Of a DNA stretch of 40,818 bases, positions 15,736 through 25,340 are shown in pieces. The notes under the pieces are model-generated. The model was not told the DNA's origin. It did not search any database and saw nothing but the letters and a program-made list of their open reading frames with translations. The stretch is from contig NZ_LKBT01000010.1 of NCBI RefSeq assembly GCF_002699985.1, positions 95,945-136,762 on the forward strand, in the 5' to 3' direction. The translations under genes and the position numbers were made by a program. This stretch comes from Pseudomonas sp. ICMP 561 (lineage in GTDB: Bacteria > Pseudomonadota > Gammaproteobacteria > Pseudomonadales > Pseudomonadaceae). Position 1 is the stretch's first letter; the number at the start of each line of letters is the position of its first letter.

Positions 15736-15800
15736 ATGAGCCGAATAATAAACCTATTCGGCTCATTCCGTGAGCCGAATATAAAATCTAATCGGCTCAC
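15736..15800. promoter_or_regulatory. Two tandem 31-bp palindromes, putative operator of the Fic gene
   Basis: Palindrome 1 (15736-15766) is ATGAGCCGAAT-N9-ATTCGGCTCAT, perfect over 11-bp arms. Palindrome 2 (15770-15800) is GTGAGCCGAAT-N9-AATCGGCTCAC, matching at 10 of 11 positions. Both have a 9-bp spacer and the same core GAGCCGA. They are separated by 3 bp, with centres 34 bp apart. They lie 20-84 bp before the Fic start codon, over the likely promoter. Confidence 0.75.
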
Positions 15801-15823
15801 ATACCCGGCGGGATACGATTCTT

Positions 15824-15914
15824 TGTAGGAGCGCACGAGCACCGCGAGGCCGCGATGGCGGTGTGTCAGGCAGAACGCTATCGCTGCCTCGCGGTGCTCG
15901 TGAGCTCCTACAGG
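15824..15914. repeat. REP doublet overlapping the end of chpC
   Basis: TGTAGGAGCGCACGAGCACC faces GCGGTGCTCGTGAGCTCCTA in inverted orientation. Its right edge (CTCCTACAGG) covers the last two codons and the stop codon of chpC. Confidence 0.88.
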
Positions 15915-16378
15915 GAAGTTTGTGTGAGGTCCGCATCCACCAACCACTGCTCCAACCCCTCCAGATCGGGGATCTTCGCGATGGTCTCGCCGATTTGCAC
16001 GGCCGCGAGCTCAAGCGCATCGAGGGGGACGTCAACATAGCTGAGCTGGTTGTCGACCTTGCAGGAACGGGGGATGCCTTGGGTCAGCAGAGCAATGAAT
16101 TTCAGCTCGTCGCGGCCACCCAGGGCGTTGAGTACGACGATGCGTGCGCGGCCGCCGACAAGGGTACGGCCGCCGCACGCGGCTTCGAAACTGAGCAAGG
16201 GCAAAGTGCGCTGCCGCCAGCTGATCGGCCCCAGATACCATGCAGGCGCATCACTGTCGGCGCTGCAATCCTGATAATCGATGAGTTCCGCCACGGCGAC
16301 GTTGGGCAGCAGCAAATTGCGGTCGCTCAGGGGCAGAATCAACCCGGTCAGCTGTGTCGCACTGGCAGCGTTAGGCAT
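15908..16378 (-). CDS. chpC: ChpC, CheW-like adaptor of the Chp (Pil-Chp) system
   Basis: 156 aa, cytoplasmic CheW-like protein thought to link additional receptors to the ChpA kinase. CheW-type features are LTGLILPLSDRNLLLPNVAV, APAWYLGPISWRQRTLPLLS (the conserved 'GxxxWRGxxLPL'-like turn) and ARIVVLNALGGRDELKFIAL. Its ATG overlaps the chpA stop codon by 8 bp. The reading frame ends DADLTQTSL with a TAG that belongs to a REP element, so the natural C-terminus may have been altered. It is the last gene of the chp operon here. Confidence 0.85.
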   Translation of the reverse strand: MPNAASATQLTGLILPLSDRNLLLPNVAVAELIDYQDCSADSDAPAWYLGPISWRQRTLPLLSFEAACGGRTLVGGRARIVVLNALGGRDELKFIALLTQGIPRSCKVDNQLSYVDVPLDALELAAVQIGETIAKIPDLEGLEQWLVDADLTQTSL

Positions 16379-19300
16379 TGACCTGACTCCAATAGGCGAT
16401 GCTTTCGAGCAGCACTGATTCCTGATACGGCTTGCTCAGGTACTCATTGACGCCCAGCCCCATGGCACGGTCGCGGTGTTTCTGGCCGGAGCGGGAGGTG
16501 ATCATGATGATGGGCAAATCCTTGAGCTGCTCGTCGGCGCGAACATGGCTGAGGACTTCGAAACCGTCCATGCGTGGCATTTCAATATCCAGCAACATGA
16601 CGTCCGGGACGCGCTCCTTGAGCAGCAGCATGGCGTCGACACCGTCTTTGGCCGTCAGCACGTTCATGCCGTGACGCTCCAGCAGGCGGCTGGTGACTTT
16701 GCGTACCGTGACCGAATCGTCCACCACCAGCACCAGCAGCGGTCGGCCCTGCTCGGCGTCGCTCCACACCGGCACACTGCGACCCGCCGCTTGCTCGGCC
16801 AGCAAGCGGCCATGCAACCGACGAATGTGCGCCAGCAAATCGAGAATCAGCACCACGCGGCCATCGCCCAGAATGGTCGCACCGGAAATACCCTGCACCC
16901 TGGAAAACTGCGGGCCAAGGCTTTTAACGACGATTTCCCGCGAGCCCGCCAGCGCATCGACCTGCACCGCCACCCACTGGTCCTGAACGTGCACCAGTAA
17001 TACCGGTAGCGGCTGAGTCTGCCCGATGAACGAAGGCGGCTGACTGTAATTGAGCAGTTCGCCCAGATAGCGCAACTCGTAAACCCGCTCGCCATATTGA
17101 TAACGCGGCGGCGTCGACTGGTAGCACCTTTCCAGCTCGCCGGGCATGACCCGCACAATGCCTTCGACAGTATTGAGCGGTACGGCGTATTGCTCTTCGC
17201 CCCATTGCACCATCAGTGCACGGTTGACCGACACAGAGAACGGCAGGCGAATCCGGAACAGTGCGCCCTGCCCCTGCACCGATTCGATGACCATGGTGCC
17301 GCCCAGTTGCTTGACCTCGGCATGCACCACGTCCATCCCGACGCCGCGCCCGGAAATCTGCGTGACGGTTTCCGCAGTCGAGAACCCAGGCTCCAGAATG
17401 AACTGCAACGTCTCGTGATAACCCGGCTGTGCATAAGCCGGAATCATGCCGCGTTTGATGGCCTTCTTTCGCACCGCATCCAGGTCCACACCTGCGCCGT
17501 CGTCGCTCATCTCGAAGACGATATCGCCGCCTTCGTGCTTGAGATCCAGAAGAATAGTGCCGAACTCGGGCTTGCCCTGAGCCAGACGCTCCTCAGTGCT
17601 TTCAAGGCCATGATCGATGGCGTTGCGCAGCATGTGCTCCAGCGGCGCAACCATGCGCTCAAGCACCGTACGGTCCATCTCGCCTTCAGCGTTACCCACC
17701 TCGAAATGGACTTTTTTGTGCAGCTCGGCGGACACCTGACGCACGATGCGTTTGAGGCGCGGCACCATACGTTCGAAAGGCACCATGCGCGTGCGCATCA
17801 GACCTTCCTGCAGTTCGGTATTGACGCGGGCCTGTTGCAGCAAAAGGGTCTGCGCGTCGCTGGCCCGGGCGTCGAGGGTTTCCTTGAGGTCCATCAAGTC
17901 GGACGCGGACTCGAACAAGGCGCGGGACAATTGTTGCAGCTGGGAATGGCGATCCATTTCCAGCGGGTCGAAATCTTCGTAACCCAGCCGCTCGGCCTGC
18001 ACCTGCTCACGACTGAGGATGCTGCCTTGGGTTTCCATGTCCAGACGCCGCAACTGATCGCGCATCCGCTCAATGGTCGTGGCCATTTCTGCGAGGGTGC
18101 CTTCGGCGTCAATGACTTGCTGTTCGATACGGCCGCGAAAGATCGATGTCTCGCCCGCCAGATTGACCAGCGTTTCCAGTTCTTGCGCCGGAACCTTGAC
18201 CATCTCGCTAGCCGCGCGCTCCCCCTCGGTATCAGGGGCCGGGGCTGGTTCGGGCATGAGTATCGGGGCCAACGGTTCGAGCATCGCTGGCGCGAGGGTT
18301 GGACCATTCGAGCTATCGCCAGAGGCCTGCTTGCGAATGCTCTCGATCAGCAGCGCCGCACCGGGCAACGGCTTGTCGGTGCGCACCGCGTCGAGCATAT
18401 CACCGAGCAAATCGTGGCCGCTTTGCAGCAGGCTGATGGTGATCGGATCGGGCTTCACTGTCCCGGCCGACAAACCCTCATATAGCGTTTCCAGCTCGTG
18501 AGCCAGATCGCCGATGGGGGTGATTTCTGCCATGCGCGCGCCACCTTTCAAGGTGTGCAGATCGCGCAGCAGGTTTTCCACTTCGAGCAAATTAGCGGGG
18601 TCGGCCTGCCACCTTGCCAGCGCAGCGCCGGAGCTGTCGATGAGGTCGAAGCCTTCTTCGAGGAAGATTTCCAGCAACTCGGTGTCGCGCTCAGGCGAAG
18701 TATTGGCTTCAACTTTGGGCTGTGCCGGAATGGGCTCGCCCATTGACGTCGGCGTGGCGCCCATACGCAAGGCCTGAATGGCATCGATCAACGCCGTCGG
18801 GTCACTCAGCACCCGGTGCTTCTGCAACTCTTCAAGCATCAATGCCAGATGGTCATGGCTTTGGACCAGCAAGTCAGCCAGGGCCGGAGAATGGCTGTAG
18901 CGGCGGTCGATAAGGCCTTCGTAAACGCTTTCCAGTTCATGCCCCAGATCGCCAATGGGACCGATTTCAGCCATGCGCGCGCCACCCTTCAAGGTGTGCA
19001 GGTCACGCTGCAAGGCTGATAGCGGCAACGGGTTTTCCGGGTCATCGAACCAGCGCTGCAGGGCTTGCCCGGCGCTGTCGAGGATATCCACCGCTTCCTC
19101 GAGAAATATCTCGACGATCTCGTCATCGAGGTTCAACGGGTCGCCGAGAATCGGCATATGACTGGCCAACGTTTCGGTGGCCGCGTTCAGCTCGGTGATG
19201 CTCAGCGTCTGGCTGCCGTCACTTTTGATCAGGCCCGTGGCTGAAGGGTCCAGCGCCTGATCATGCAAGTCCCGCAACGCCTGAATGCGGGCCGGACAGG

Positions 19301-22300
19301 CTTCAACTTCTTGCCCGGCCGCCAGTTGATCAAGCATGCAGATCAGCGCTTCATGGGCCTGTTCGGCCTCATCAAAGAAACGTTCGCTGACCGCCAGGCT
19401 GCTTTCTTCCACCGCCCCATACAGGTCAAGCAGAGCCTCGCAAAGTTCGTCCACTTGCGGCAAGTCGGCGAGGTGCGCGCCATGCCCCAAGGTGGTCAGC
19501 TCATCCAGCAGCGCAGAGAGTTCCTGGCGTTCTCCGGGGTGTTCACGCCAGCGCTGCAAGAGGTTTTCCGCATCCAGCAGAATGTCCATGCCTTCGGCAA
19601 GGAAGCTCTCGATCAGTTGCGGATTGCGCTTGACCCGTAAACCGTTGTTCGACGCACTCAACACCGCTGCCAGGCGCTCTTGCAGCAAGGTCTGGGCGGC
19701 GTCGATCAGCGCCGCCGCACCGGGAATCGGCCCCAACGGATCGCTCGACAGCTGCGCCAGGCCGACCAGAAGCAGCGGTTCGGCCTGGTGCAACAACTCA
19801 AGTTCGGCCTGCCCCAATGCCAGCATGTGCGCCTTGTACTCACGCACCAGTTGATCCAGCGGACTGGTCAGTTCGGCAATCGGCAGCACTCCGGCCATGG
19901 AAGCGCTGCCTTTTAGGGTGTGCAGCGCGCGCAGCAGGTCGTCGCTGATGGCAGGCTCTGGATCATTGGCGCAGCTCTCCAGAAAACGCTTGAGACTGTC
20001 CAGATGACTCAGGGCTTCCTGGCGGAAGATTTCCAGCAGTTGCGGGTCGAGTTCGTCGGTGTCGTTTTCGCTATCGGCGGCGACGTCGAAGGTCAGCAGC
20101 CCTTGCCCTCTGGCCAGGGCATGCGCCTGGGCAGCGAGGCGGTCAACATCGTTGCGCTGCCGCTGCGCGCCCTGAGCAAAATCCTTGAGAACGGCTGGCA
20201 GCAACTCCAGCACTTCGTTGAGCAGTTGCTGAACGTGCTCGTCGGGTTTGACGCTGTTTTCCAGTATCCGGTTGAGCAGGTTTTCCACTGCCCACGCCAG
20301 TTCGCCAAGGATCAATGCACGAACCATTCGCCCACTGCCCTTGAGGGTGTGGAACGCGCGGCGCACTTCGGTCAGCGCGGTGGTGTTGCTGCGCGCATCA
20401 TTGAGGGAGCCAATCCATTGCGGCAGGTATTCGCGCAGAGCGGCGAGGACTTCTTCGGCTTCCTCAAGAAAGACTTCCAGTAACTCGTCGTCCACCGCTT
20501 CTTCATCGGCAGGCGGCGGCAACAGGCTATCGGGGGTATGAAGCGCGGGCGGGTTCACGCCAGACATTGGACTGGCCAGCACATCGGCGATGGTTTGCGT
20601 CGGGCTGACCAAGGCGTTGCGCGCTTCCAGCTCCAGAATCTCGTCCTGGCTGATGACCTCGTCCAGCACCGGTACGTCGAGGGTATCCGACGCGGGCGTG
20701 TAGCCCAGTCGCGCCAGGCTCTCCTGCGCCATGTCGAGCACCTGCTCGCCCGGCGCTTCATGGTCTTCGCCCATGCGCTCCAGGTAATACTCGATGCCGG
20801 TAATGGTGTCAGCGAGGCTGTCGAGCTGCGTCCATGCCGGACGGGTTTCGTCGATCAGCAGGTGTTCAAGAATGTAGTCATTGCAGGCCGCCAGCAGACT
20901 GGCTGCACGGGCCAGCGGAATCATCGCCAGTGCGCCGCGCACTTGCACCAGCAGCGCGGACAGTGGCTTCAGGCGCTCGCGATCCCATTCACCGTCGATG
21001 TAATCAATGATCACATCCTTGGCTTGCTGCAGCACGACCCGGGCTTCGCGGATCACCAGTTGATGAATCTGCGTCAGGTCAGTGGTGGGCAGGCGACTCT
21101 CTTCGCGATTGGCGGCTTGCTCAACCGGGCCGACCATTCCGGCCAGCGTTGCCTCGACATACAGCAATGCCCCGGCCACATCCATCAATGCGGCGTCACT
21201 CGGCTCGCGCTGGCCCTGCGCCAAACCCTGCACCACGGCCAACTGGTCGATGATGACCTTACGCGGCTGACCGAAGCCCAGCACTGCCAGGGTGTCGGCG
21301 ATCTGCCGCAGCGGCGGTAACAGGCTGTTGAGTTCGCTGACCGACTTGCGATCACCGCGTACAAACACATCCAGCCGCTCTTTGACCCGCACCAGCTCTT
21401 CGCACAAGGCGCTGATCACCGAGCGCATCGCGTCGCGATCAGGTCCGAGGCTCGTCCGTTGCTGGCTGGGCGGCGTGGTGTCGGGCAGCGCTTCGTCCAG
21501 ACCGTACTGGTCCTTCAGATCAACCATTCGTGGCGCCTGGCTGTCGGACTTGGCGATGTAGAACAACAGGCTTTTGAGCAACTCATCCGGCGCAGGCTGG
21601 TTGATCCCCGCAATGCCCTGCTCCAGCAAGCGTTTGAGTTCTTTGTCGGCATCCTTGAACAGGCTGCGCAATGCCGGACTGTTGGTGAAATTGCCATTGA
21701 GCATGGTTTCCACCAATGCCGACGCAATCTGCCAGAGCGGCCCCAACGGCGCGTTGTCGCACAGCTGTTCGAGACGCGCGAAGACTTTGCCCATGTAGCC
21801 GAGCTGAGTCTTTACGTCCTGCTCACGCAACAGGCCGACCAGCGCAGTCTGCAGGGTCTGGCGTAATTTGCGCAGCAGCGCGGGTAACTCGGGGTTGTCG
21901 CGCTGTTCAAGAGTTTGCGCATCCAGCGGCGCAACACTGACCAGTTGCGGCGCGAACAGGCTGGTCTCCGACAACAGGCTTTCACCCCGGGCACTGCGCA
22001 AGTCATTGAGCAGCGGCAAGACCACCAGCGGCAGATCGCGCCGGGCAGAATGAATACGGTCCAGATACGCAGGCAGTTGCGTCATGGCCTGAGTCAGCAA
22101 CTGCTCGGCCTCGGCACGTTCCGCCACGCGATCCTGCTGCAAGGCGAGCGCCAGTTGTTCGACTTCCTCGGCCAGCAACGCTGCACCGTAGAATTCGATC
22201 ATTTGCAGGCTGCCGTGCACCTGGTGCACGCAATCCAGGCACTCGTCCATCGCCTCCGTATGGCCGGGGTCGACGATGAATACTTCGAGGGCCTGGCGAG

Positions 22301-22370
22301 CCTGCTTGAGGGTTTCAGCGATTTCGCCTTTTACCCATTCCAGCGCTACATAGTCGTGCCGATCAGCCAT
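16371..22370 (-). CDS. chpA: ChpA, multi-HPt hybrid histidine kinase of type IV pilus control
   Basis: 1999 aa from the ATG at 22370 (MADRHDYVALEWVKGEIAET). This is the central CheA-like kinase that phosphorylates PilG and PilH. In order: an N-terminal region with HPt-like helices (HQVHGSLQM near 52; VRGALAMIPL near 478 without histidine); HPt sites with intact histidine (AFHTLKGSGRM near 673, ALHTLKGSASM near 817); a degenerate one near 962 (LGHGAHLADL); and two near-identical HPt sites, DLHTLKGGARMAEIGP near 1123 and DLHTLKGGARMAEITP near 1270. The dimerisation domain follows at about 1390. Next come the ATPase boxes (MLRNAIDHGLES near 1580, DDGAGVD, GRGVGMDVV near 1676), a CheW domain at about 1710-1840 and a receiver domain from 1877 (VLVVDDSVTVRK; phospho-Asp in MLLDIEMPRMDG). 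All catalytic residues are present. Confidence 0.95.
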   Translation of the reverse strand: MADRHDYVALEWVKGEIAETLKQARQALEVFIVDPGHTEAMDECLDCVHQVHGSLQMIEFYGAALLAEEVEQLALALQQDRVAERAEAEQLLTQAMTQLPAYLDRIHSARRDLPLVVLPLLNDLRSARGESLLSETSLFAPQLVSVAPLDAQTLEQRDNPELPALLRKLRQTLQTALVGLLREQDVKTQLGYMGKVFARLEQLCDNAPLGPLWQIASALVETMLNGNFTNSPALRSLFKDADKELKRLLEQGIAGINQPAPDELLKSLLFYIAKSDSQAPRMVDLKDQYGLDEALPDTTPPSQQRTSLGPDRDAMRSVISALCEELVRVKERLDVFVRGDRKSVSELNSLLPPLRQIADTLAVLGFGQPRKVIIDQLAVVQGLAQGQREPSDAALMDVAGALLYVEATLAGMVGPVEQAANREESRLPTTDLTQIHQLVIREARVVLQQAKDVIIDYIDGEWDRERLKPLSALLVQVRGALAMIPLARAASLLAACNDYILEHLLIDETRPAWTQLDSLADTITGIEYYLERMGEDHEAPGEQVLDMAQESLARLGYTPASDTLDVPVLDEVISQDEILELEARNALVSPTQTIADVLASPMSGVNPPALHTPDSLLPPPADEEAVDDELLEVFLEEAEEVLAALREYLPQWIGSLNDARSNTTALTEVRRAFHTLKGSGRMVRALILGELAWAVENLLNRILENSVKPDEHVQQLLNEVLELLPAVLKDFAQGAQRQRNDVDRLAAQAHALARGQGLLTFDVAADSENDTDELDPQLLEIFRQEALSHLDSLKRFLESCANDPEPAISDDLLRALHTLKGSASMAGVLPIAELTSPLDQLVREYKAHMLALGQAELELLHQAEPLLLVGLAQLSSDPLGPIPGAAALIDAAQTLLQERLAAVLSASNNGLRVKRNPQLIESFLAEGMDILLDAENLLQRWREHPGERQELSALLDELTTLGHGAHLADLPQVDELCEALLDLYGAVEESSLAVSERFFDEAEQAHEALICMLDQLAAGQEVEACPARIQALRDLHDQALDPSATGLIKSDGSQTLSITELNAATETLASHMPILGDPLNLDDEIVEIFLEEAVDILDSAGQALQRWFDDPENPLPLSALQRDLHTLKGGARMAEIGPIGDLGHELESVYEGLIDRRYSHSPALADLLVQSHDHLALMLEELQKHRVLSDPTALIDAIQALRMGATPTSMGEPIPAQPKVEANTSPERDTELLEIFLEEGFDLIDSSGAALARWQADPANLLEVENLLRDLHTLKGGARMAEITPIGDLAHELETLYEGLSAGTVKPDPITISLLQSGHDLLGDMLDAVRTDKPLPGAALLIESIRKQASGDSSNGPTLAPAMLEPLAPILMPEPAPAPDTEGERAASEMVKVPAQELETLVNLAGETSIFRGRIEQQVIDAEGTLAEMATTIERMRDQLRRLDMETQGSILSREQVQAERLGYEDFDPLEMDRHSQLQQLSRALFESASDLMDLKETLDARASDAQTLLLQQARVNTELQEGLMRTRMVPFERMVPRLKRIVRQVSAELHKKVHFEVGNAEGEMDRTVLERMVAPLEHMLRNAIDHGLESTEERLAQGKPEFGTILLDLKHEGGDIVFEMSDDGAGVDLDAVRKKAIKRGMIPAYAQPGYHETLQFILEPGFSTAETVTQISGRGVGMDVVHAEVKQLGGTMVIESVQGQGALFRIRLPFSVSVNRALMVQWGEEQYAVPLNTVEGIVRVMPGELERCYQSTPPRYQYGERVYELRYLGELLNYSQPPSFIGQTQPLPVLLVHVQDQWVAVQVDALAGSREIVVKSLGPQFSRVQGISGATILGDGRVVLILDLLAHIRRLHGRLLAEQAAGRSVPVWSDAEQGRPLLVLVVDDSVTVRKVTSRLLERHGMNVLTAKDGVDAMLLLKERVPDVMLLDIEMPRMDGFEVLSHVRADEQLKDLPIIMITSRSGQKHRDRAMGLGVNEYLSKPYQESVLLESIAYWSQVNA

Positions 22371-22396
22371 GACGACTCCAATACCCAGCAGCATTT

Positions 22397-22485
22397 GTTG
22401 GAGCGAGGCTTGCCCGCGAATCTGGCAACGCGGTGAAACAGGCACTACGCGTTATCGTTCTTCGCGGGCAAGCCTCGCTCCAACG
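22397..22485. repeat. REP doublet between chpA and pilJ (first)
   Basis: GTTGGAGCGAGGCTTGCCCG faces CGGGCAAGCCTCGCTCCAAC in inverted orientation. This is a different sequence class (GTTGGAG) from its neighbour. Confidence 0.88.
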
Positions 22486-22530
22486 GAATCCGTATATACC
22501 GTGCGCCAACGCTTCTGAACCAAACGCCCC

Positions 22531-22622
22531 CTGTAGGAGTGAGCTTGCTCGCGATTGCGTCAGCACAGGCGATATATTCATCGAATAGGAGACCGAATCG
22601 CGAGCAAGCTCACTCCTACAGG
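22531..22622. repeat. REP doublet between chpA and pilJ (second)
   Basis: CTGTAGGAGTGAGCTTGCTC faces GAGCAAGCTCACTCCTACAG in inverted orientation with perfect arms. The two doublets fill most of the 303-bp pilJ-chpA gap where pilK stands in P. aeruginosa. Confidence 0.9.
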
Positions 22623-22673
22623 TCATGTATTTCCCGATTCCATGACTGCGCAGAGCTGTACGTTTTTTGAACA

Positions 22674-24716
22674 TCACCCACGGTCCTTCGACGACGGCAA
22701 GGTGAAGCCCGAAACCGAGCGACGCATCGCGCTGGCCATCTTCGCCAGGTTGCCCATGCTGCGCGCCGTGGCGGCGGTGCCTGAGGTGGTTTGCGAGGTG
22801 GTTTGCTGAATGACCGTCATGGTCTGGGATATCTGCAGACCCAGTTCTGACTGCTGCTGAGCCGCGTTGGTGATGCTCTGGATCAGCGCGGCGAGGATTT
22901 TTGAAACGCCTTCGATCTCCTCCAGCGCCACTCCGGCGTCCTGCGCGAGGCGCGCACCCCGCACCACTTCGGTGGTGGTCTGTTCCATGGAAATCACGGC
23001 CTCGTTGGTGTCGTTCTGAATCGCCCGCACCAGTGTTTCAATCTGCTTGGTTGCCGAGGACGAACGCTCAGCCAGACGCTGCACTTCATCCGCCACCACC
23101 GCAAAACCCCGCCCGGCGTCACCAGCCATCGAGGCCTGAATCGCAGCGTTCAAGGCGAGGATATTGGTCTGGTCGGCGATGTCGTCAATCAGGCTGACAA
23201 TATCGCCGATTTCCTGAGAAGACTCACCAAGACGCTTGATTCGCTTGGACGTGTCCTGAATCTGCTCGCGAATGTTGTCCATGCCGTTGATGGTGTTGTG
23301 CACCACCTCATTGCCTTTGTTGGCAATGGCCACGGAGCGTTCGGCCACCGACCAGGACTCATGGGCGTTGGCCGAGACCAGATCGATAGACCCGGTCATG
23401 CGGTTGATCGCGTTGGACGCCGCAGCGATCTGCAACGCCTGATGCTCGGACGCCGCAGCCAGTTGCGTCGCGGTGCCCTGGGTGTCCTTCACCGCACCGA
23501 ACACTTGCTCGGCAGTGAGGTTGATGGTCGCCACCAGCTCGCGCAACTGGTCGATGGAATAGTTGATGGAGTCAGCAATTGCCCCGGTGAAATCCTCCGT
23601 CACCGACGCGGCCACGGTCAGATCGCCGTCAGCAAGGTTTTCGATTTCATCGAGCAGACGCATGATCGCGTTCTGGTTGCGCTCGCTTTTCTCGGCGGTC
23701 TCGCGAAGCTGACGATTGGTCTCACGCACCATGACCAGGCCAATGAGGATGATCGACATCAAGGCCAACAGGCCCAGCACGTAACCGCCAATGGTGTTCG
23801 ATGAGCGCGCACTGGCCAGATGCTCCAGCCGGTTGGCGAGCACAGAGGTTTCGTCGAGCAGAGTTTGTGACGTGTTGAAGATGTTGCCTGCAGACTCGCG
23901 CACCTCGAACAGCTCTGGCGATGTTTCGAGAATCTCATCCACCGAACCGGAAACGAACTGGAACAACTCGGCGATCTCAGCCAACCGCGCTCTGGCGGCC
24001 GGGTCGTCGACCTGCGCGATGCGCAAGCTCACGTTGCCGTCGAGCATGCCGCTGAGCACTTGCCCGAACTGACTGGCGTCACGACCGAAAGCGTCGGCGG
24101 CCTGAACCGCGGTGTCATCCCCCGCCAGCACCTTGTTGACCGAACCAAGAATCCGCTCAGCCAACAAAGACTGACGCTGGGCAACTGCGACCTGGCTGGC
24201 TGGCGCGCGGTTTTGCAGCAGGATATCGACGACTTTTTCGTACTCGACCTGCAATTGCGGGATGGTTTCGGCCAGGGTCGCAGCCACTTGGTGCAACGAC
24301 AGCACGGTCTGTTCGTTGGCCAGAATCACGTCGGAGTTTCTACGCAGGGCTTCCCAGTCGGCCTGCACCGTCTGCAACTCGTCGCGGACGTCCTGTGGCG
24401 CGGGAGGCAAACCGGTGTTTTTGTCGCCCTTGCGCAGGTAGCCCCAACGCATGTCAAAGTCGTTGCGGGCATCGGCGAGCAATTTGAAGGCTTGCGGTTT
24501 ACCCGCGGCGGCCTCGGAGGCGTTCTTGGCAATGCGCTGGGACAACACCCGCAGCTCGCCTGCGTGACCGATGTATTGCTTGTCGTAATTCGATTGCGTG
24601 TTGAGGTAAGCGAAATTGACGAACAGCAACACGATGAAAATGATCAGCGCGACGAACAGCACGACGATTTGCGAACGGCTGCGTAGGCCTTCCAATGATC
24701 TGCCTGTCTTACTCAT
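22674..24716 (-). CDS. pilJ: PilJ, methyl-accepting chemoreceptor of the Pil-Chp system
   Basis: 680 aa from the ATG at 24716 ([14 protein letters not shown]), close to the 682 aa I remember for P. aeruginosa PilJ. It is an inner-membrane receptor. TM1 is near residues 15-38 ([20 protein letters not shown]), followed by a periplasmic sensing region of two PilJ-type helical modules ([20 protein letters not shown]). TM2 is near 305-328 ([19 protein letters not shown]), then a HAMP-like linker. The signalling hairpin has its tip near residues 500-520 ([20 protein letters not shown], then [20 protein letters not shown]). The usual 'EAARAGE' of chemoreceptors is 'QASMAGD' here, as expected for PilJ. 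A terminator-like hairpin precedes it, and pilK is not found downstream. Confidence 0.95.
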   Translation of the reverse strand: MSKTGRSLEGLRSRSQIVVLFVALIIFIVLLFVNFAYLNTQSNYDKQYIGHAGELRVLSQRIAKNASEAAAGKPQAFKLLADARNDFDMRWGYLRKGDKNTGLPPAPQDVRDELQTVQADWEALRRNSDVILANEQTVLSLHQVAATLAETIPQLQVEYEKVVDILLQNRAPASQVAVAQRQSLLAERILGSVNKVLAGDDTAVQAADAFGRDASQFGQVLSGMLDGNVSLRIAQVDDPAARARLAEIAELFQFVSGSVDEILETSPELFEVRESAGNIFNTSQTLLDETSVLANRLEHLASARSSNTIGGYVLGLLALMSIILIGLVMVRETNRQLRETAEKSERNQNAIMRLLDEIENLADGDLTVAASVTEDFTGAIADSINYSIDQLRELVATINLTAEQVFGAVKDTQGTATQLAAASEHQALQIAAASNAINRMTGSIDLVSANAHESWSVAERSVAIANKGNEVVHNTINGMDNIREQIQDTSKRIKRLGESSQEIGDIVSLIDDIADQTNILALNAAIQASMAGDAGRGFAVVADEVQRLAERSSSATKQIETLVRAIQNDTNEAVISMEQTTTEVVRGARLAQDAGVALEEIEGVSKILAALIQSITNAAQQQSELGLQISQTMTVIQQTTSQTTSGTAATARSMGNLAKMASAMRRSVSGFTLPSSKDRG

Positions 24717-24754
24717 GTCCCACCTGGACCGAATGCGATGTTTATCGCGCAAGC

Positions 24755-24778
24755 AAAAAAGGCCAGCGTTGCTGGCCT
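24755..24778 (-). terminator. Intrinsic terminator-like hairpin between pilI and pilJ
   Basis: On the minus strand AGGCCAGC-AAC-GCTGGCC is followed by TTTTTT: a strong GC stem with a 3-nt loop and U-run. It is inside the operon, so it would lower pilJ-chpA-chpC expression relative to pilGHI. Confidence 0.8.
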
Positions 24779-24788
24779 GCCCAATACG

Positions 24789-25328
24789 TTAAAGCGCTAC
24801 GTCCATGAAGCCCGGTGACTGCGCCAGCGCCCATGGACTGAACACCAGCCAGGCCTGATCGCGCACAAACCGCCCTCGAATGAACGGCGTAATGTCATCA
24901 TCCATGTCAGTCGCCTGCCGGGGCATCAGGCTGATCTGACTGAAATGCTGCAGGCCGAGGACCTCATCAACCAGCAAACCGGCGAATACATCATGGTGCT
25001 CAACGACCAGAACCCGCCGCTCTTTGCGCAGGGGCGACAGTTCATGGCCGAAAAAGCTGCACAGATCCATGATGGGTAACAGCTTGCCACGCAGATTGGC
25101 CACGCCGCGCACCCAGGGTTTTACGCCGGGCAGCGCTGCGTAGCGTGGCTCATGAAGGATTTCGCTGACTTCCCCCATGGGCGCCACATAGCAACGCTCG
25201 CCCATGCGAAAGCCGATACCGCTCCAGTCCTGCTGGCGGGTTTCCTGAAATGGCAGGCCCGCCGCCAGTGTTCGACAACGTTGATCGATGTCGAACAGCA
25301 GCTGGAAAGCGGTTTGAGACTCAGCCAT
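24789..25328 (-). CDS. pilI: PilI, CheW-like coupling protein
   Basis: 179 aa, cytoplasmic adaptor that couples PilJ to ChpA. CheW-type core: GIGFRMGERCYVAPMGEVSE, then PGVKPWVRGVANLRGKLLPI (the conserved 'GVxNLRGxxLP' turn, residues about 68-87), and RVLVVEHHDVFAGLLVDEVL. Length agrees with P. aeruginosa PilI. It starts 12 bp after the pilH stop. The terminator-like hairpin follows its own stop. Confidence 0.93.
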   Translation of the reverse strand: MAESQTAFQLLFDIDQRCRTLAAGLPFQETRQQDWSGIGFRMGERCYVAPMGEVSEILHEPRYAALPGVKPWVRGVANLRGKLLPIMDLCSFFGHELSPLRKERRVLVVEHHDVFAGLLVDEVLGLQHFSQISLMPRQATDMDDDITPFIRGRFVRDQAWLVFSPWALAQSPGFMDVAL

Positions 25329-25340
25329 GACGAACCGGCG

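Noticed and set aside
15717..15947. N-terminal extension of the Fic gene up to 15947
   Set aside because: It would include the two palindromes and a REP doublet and extend into chpC. The conserved N-terminus begins at 15716.
17097..18485. 462-codon plus-strand ORF opposite chpA
   Set aside because: Antisense shadow of the ChpA kinase domains, with no recognisable domain. Several similar shadows lie opposite chpA.
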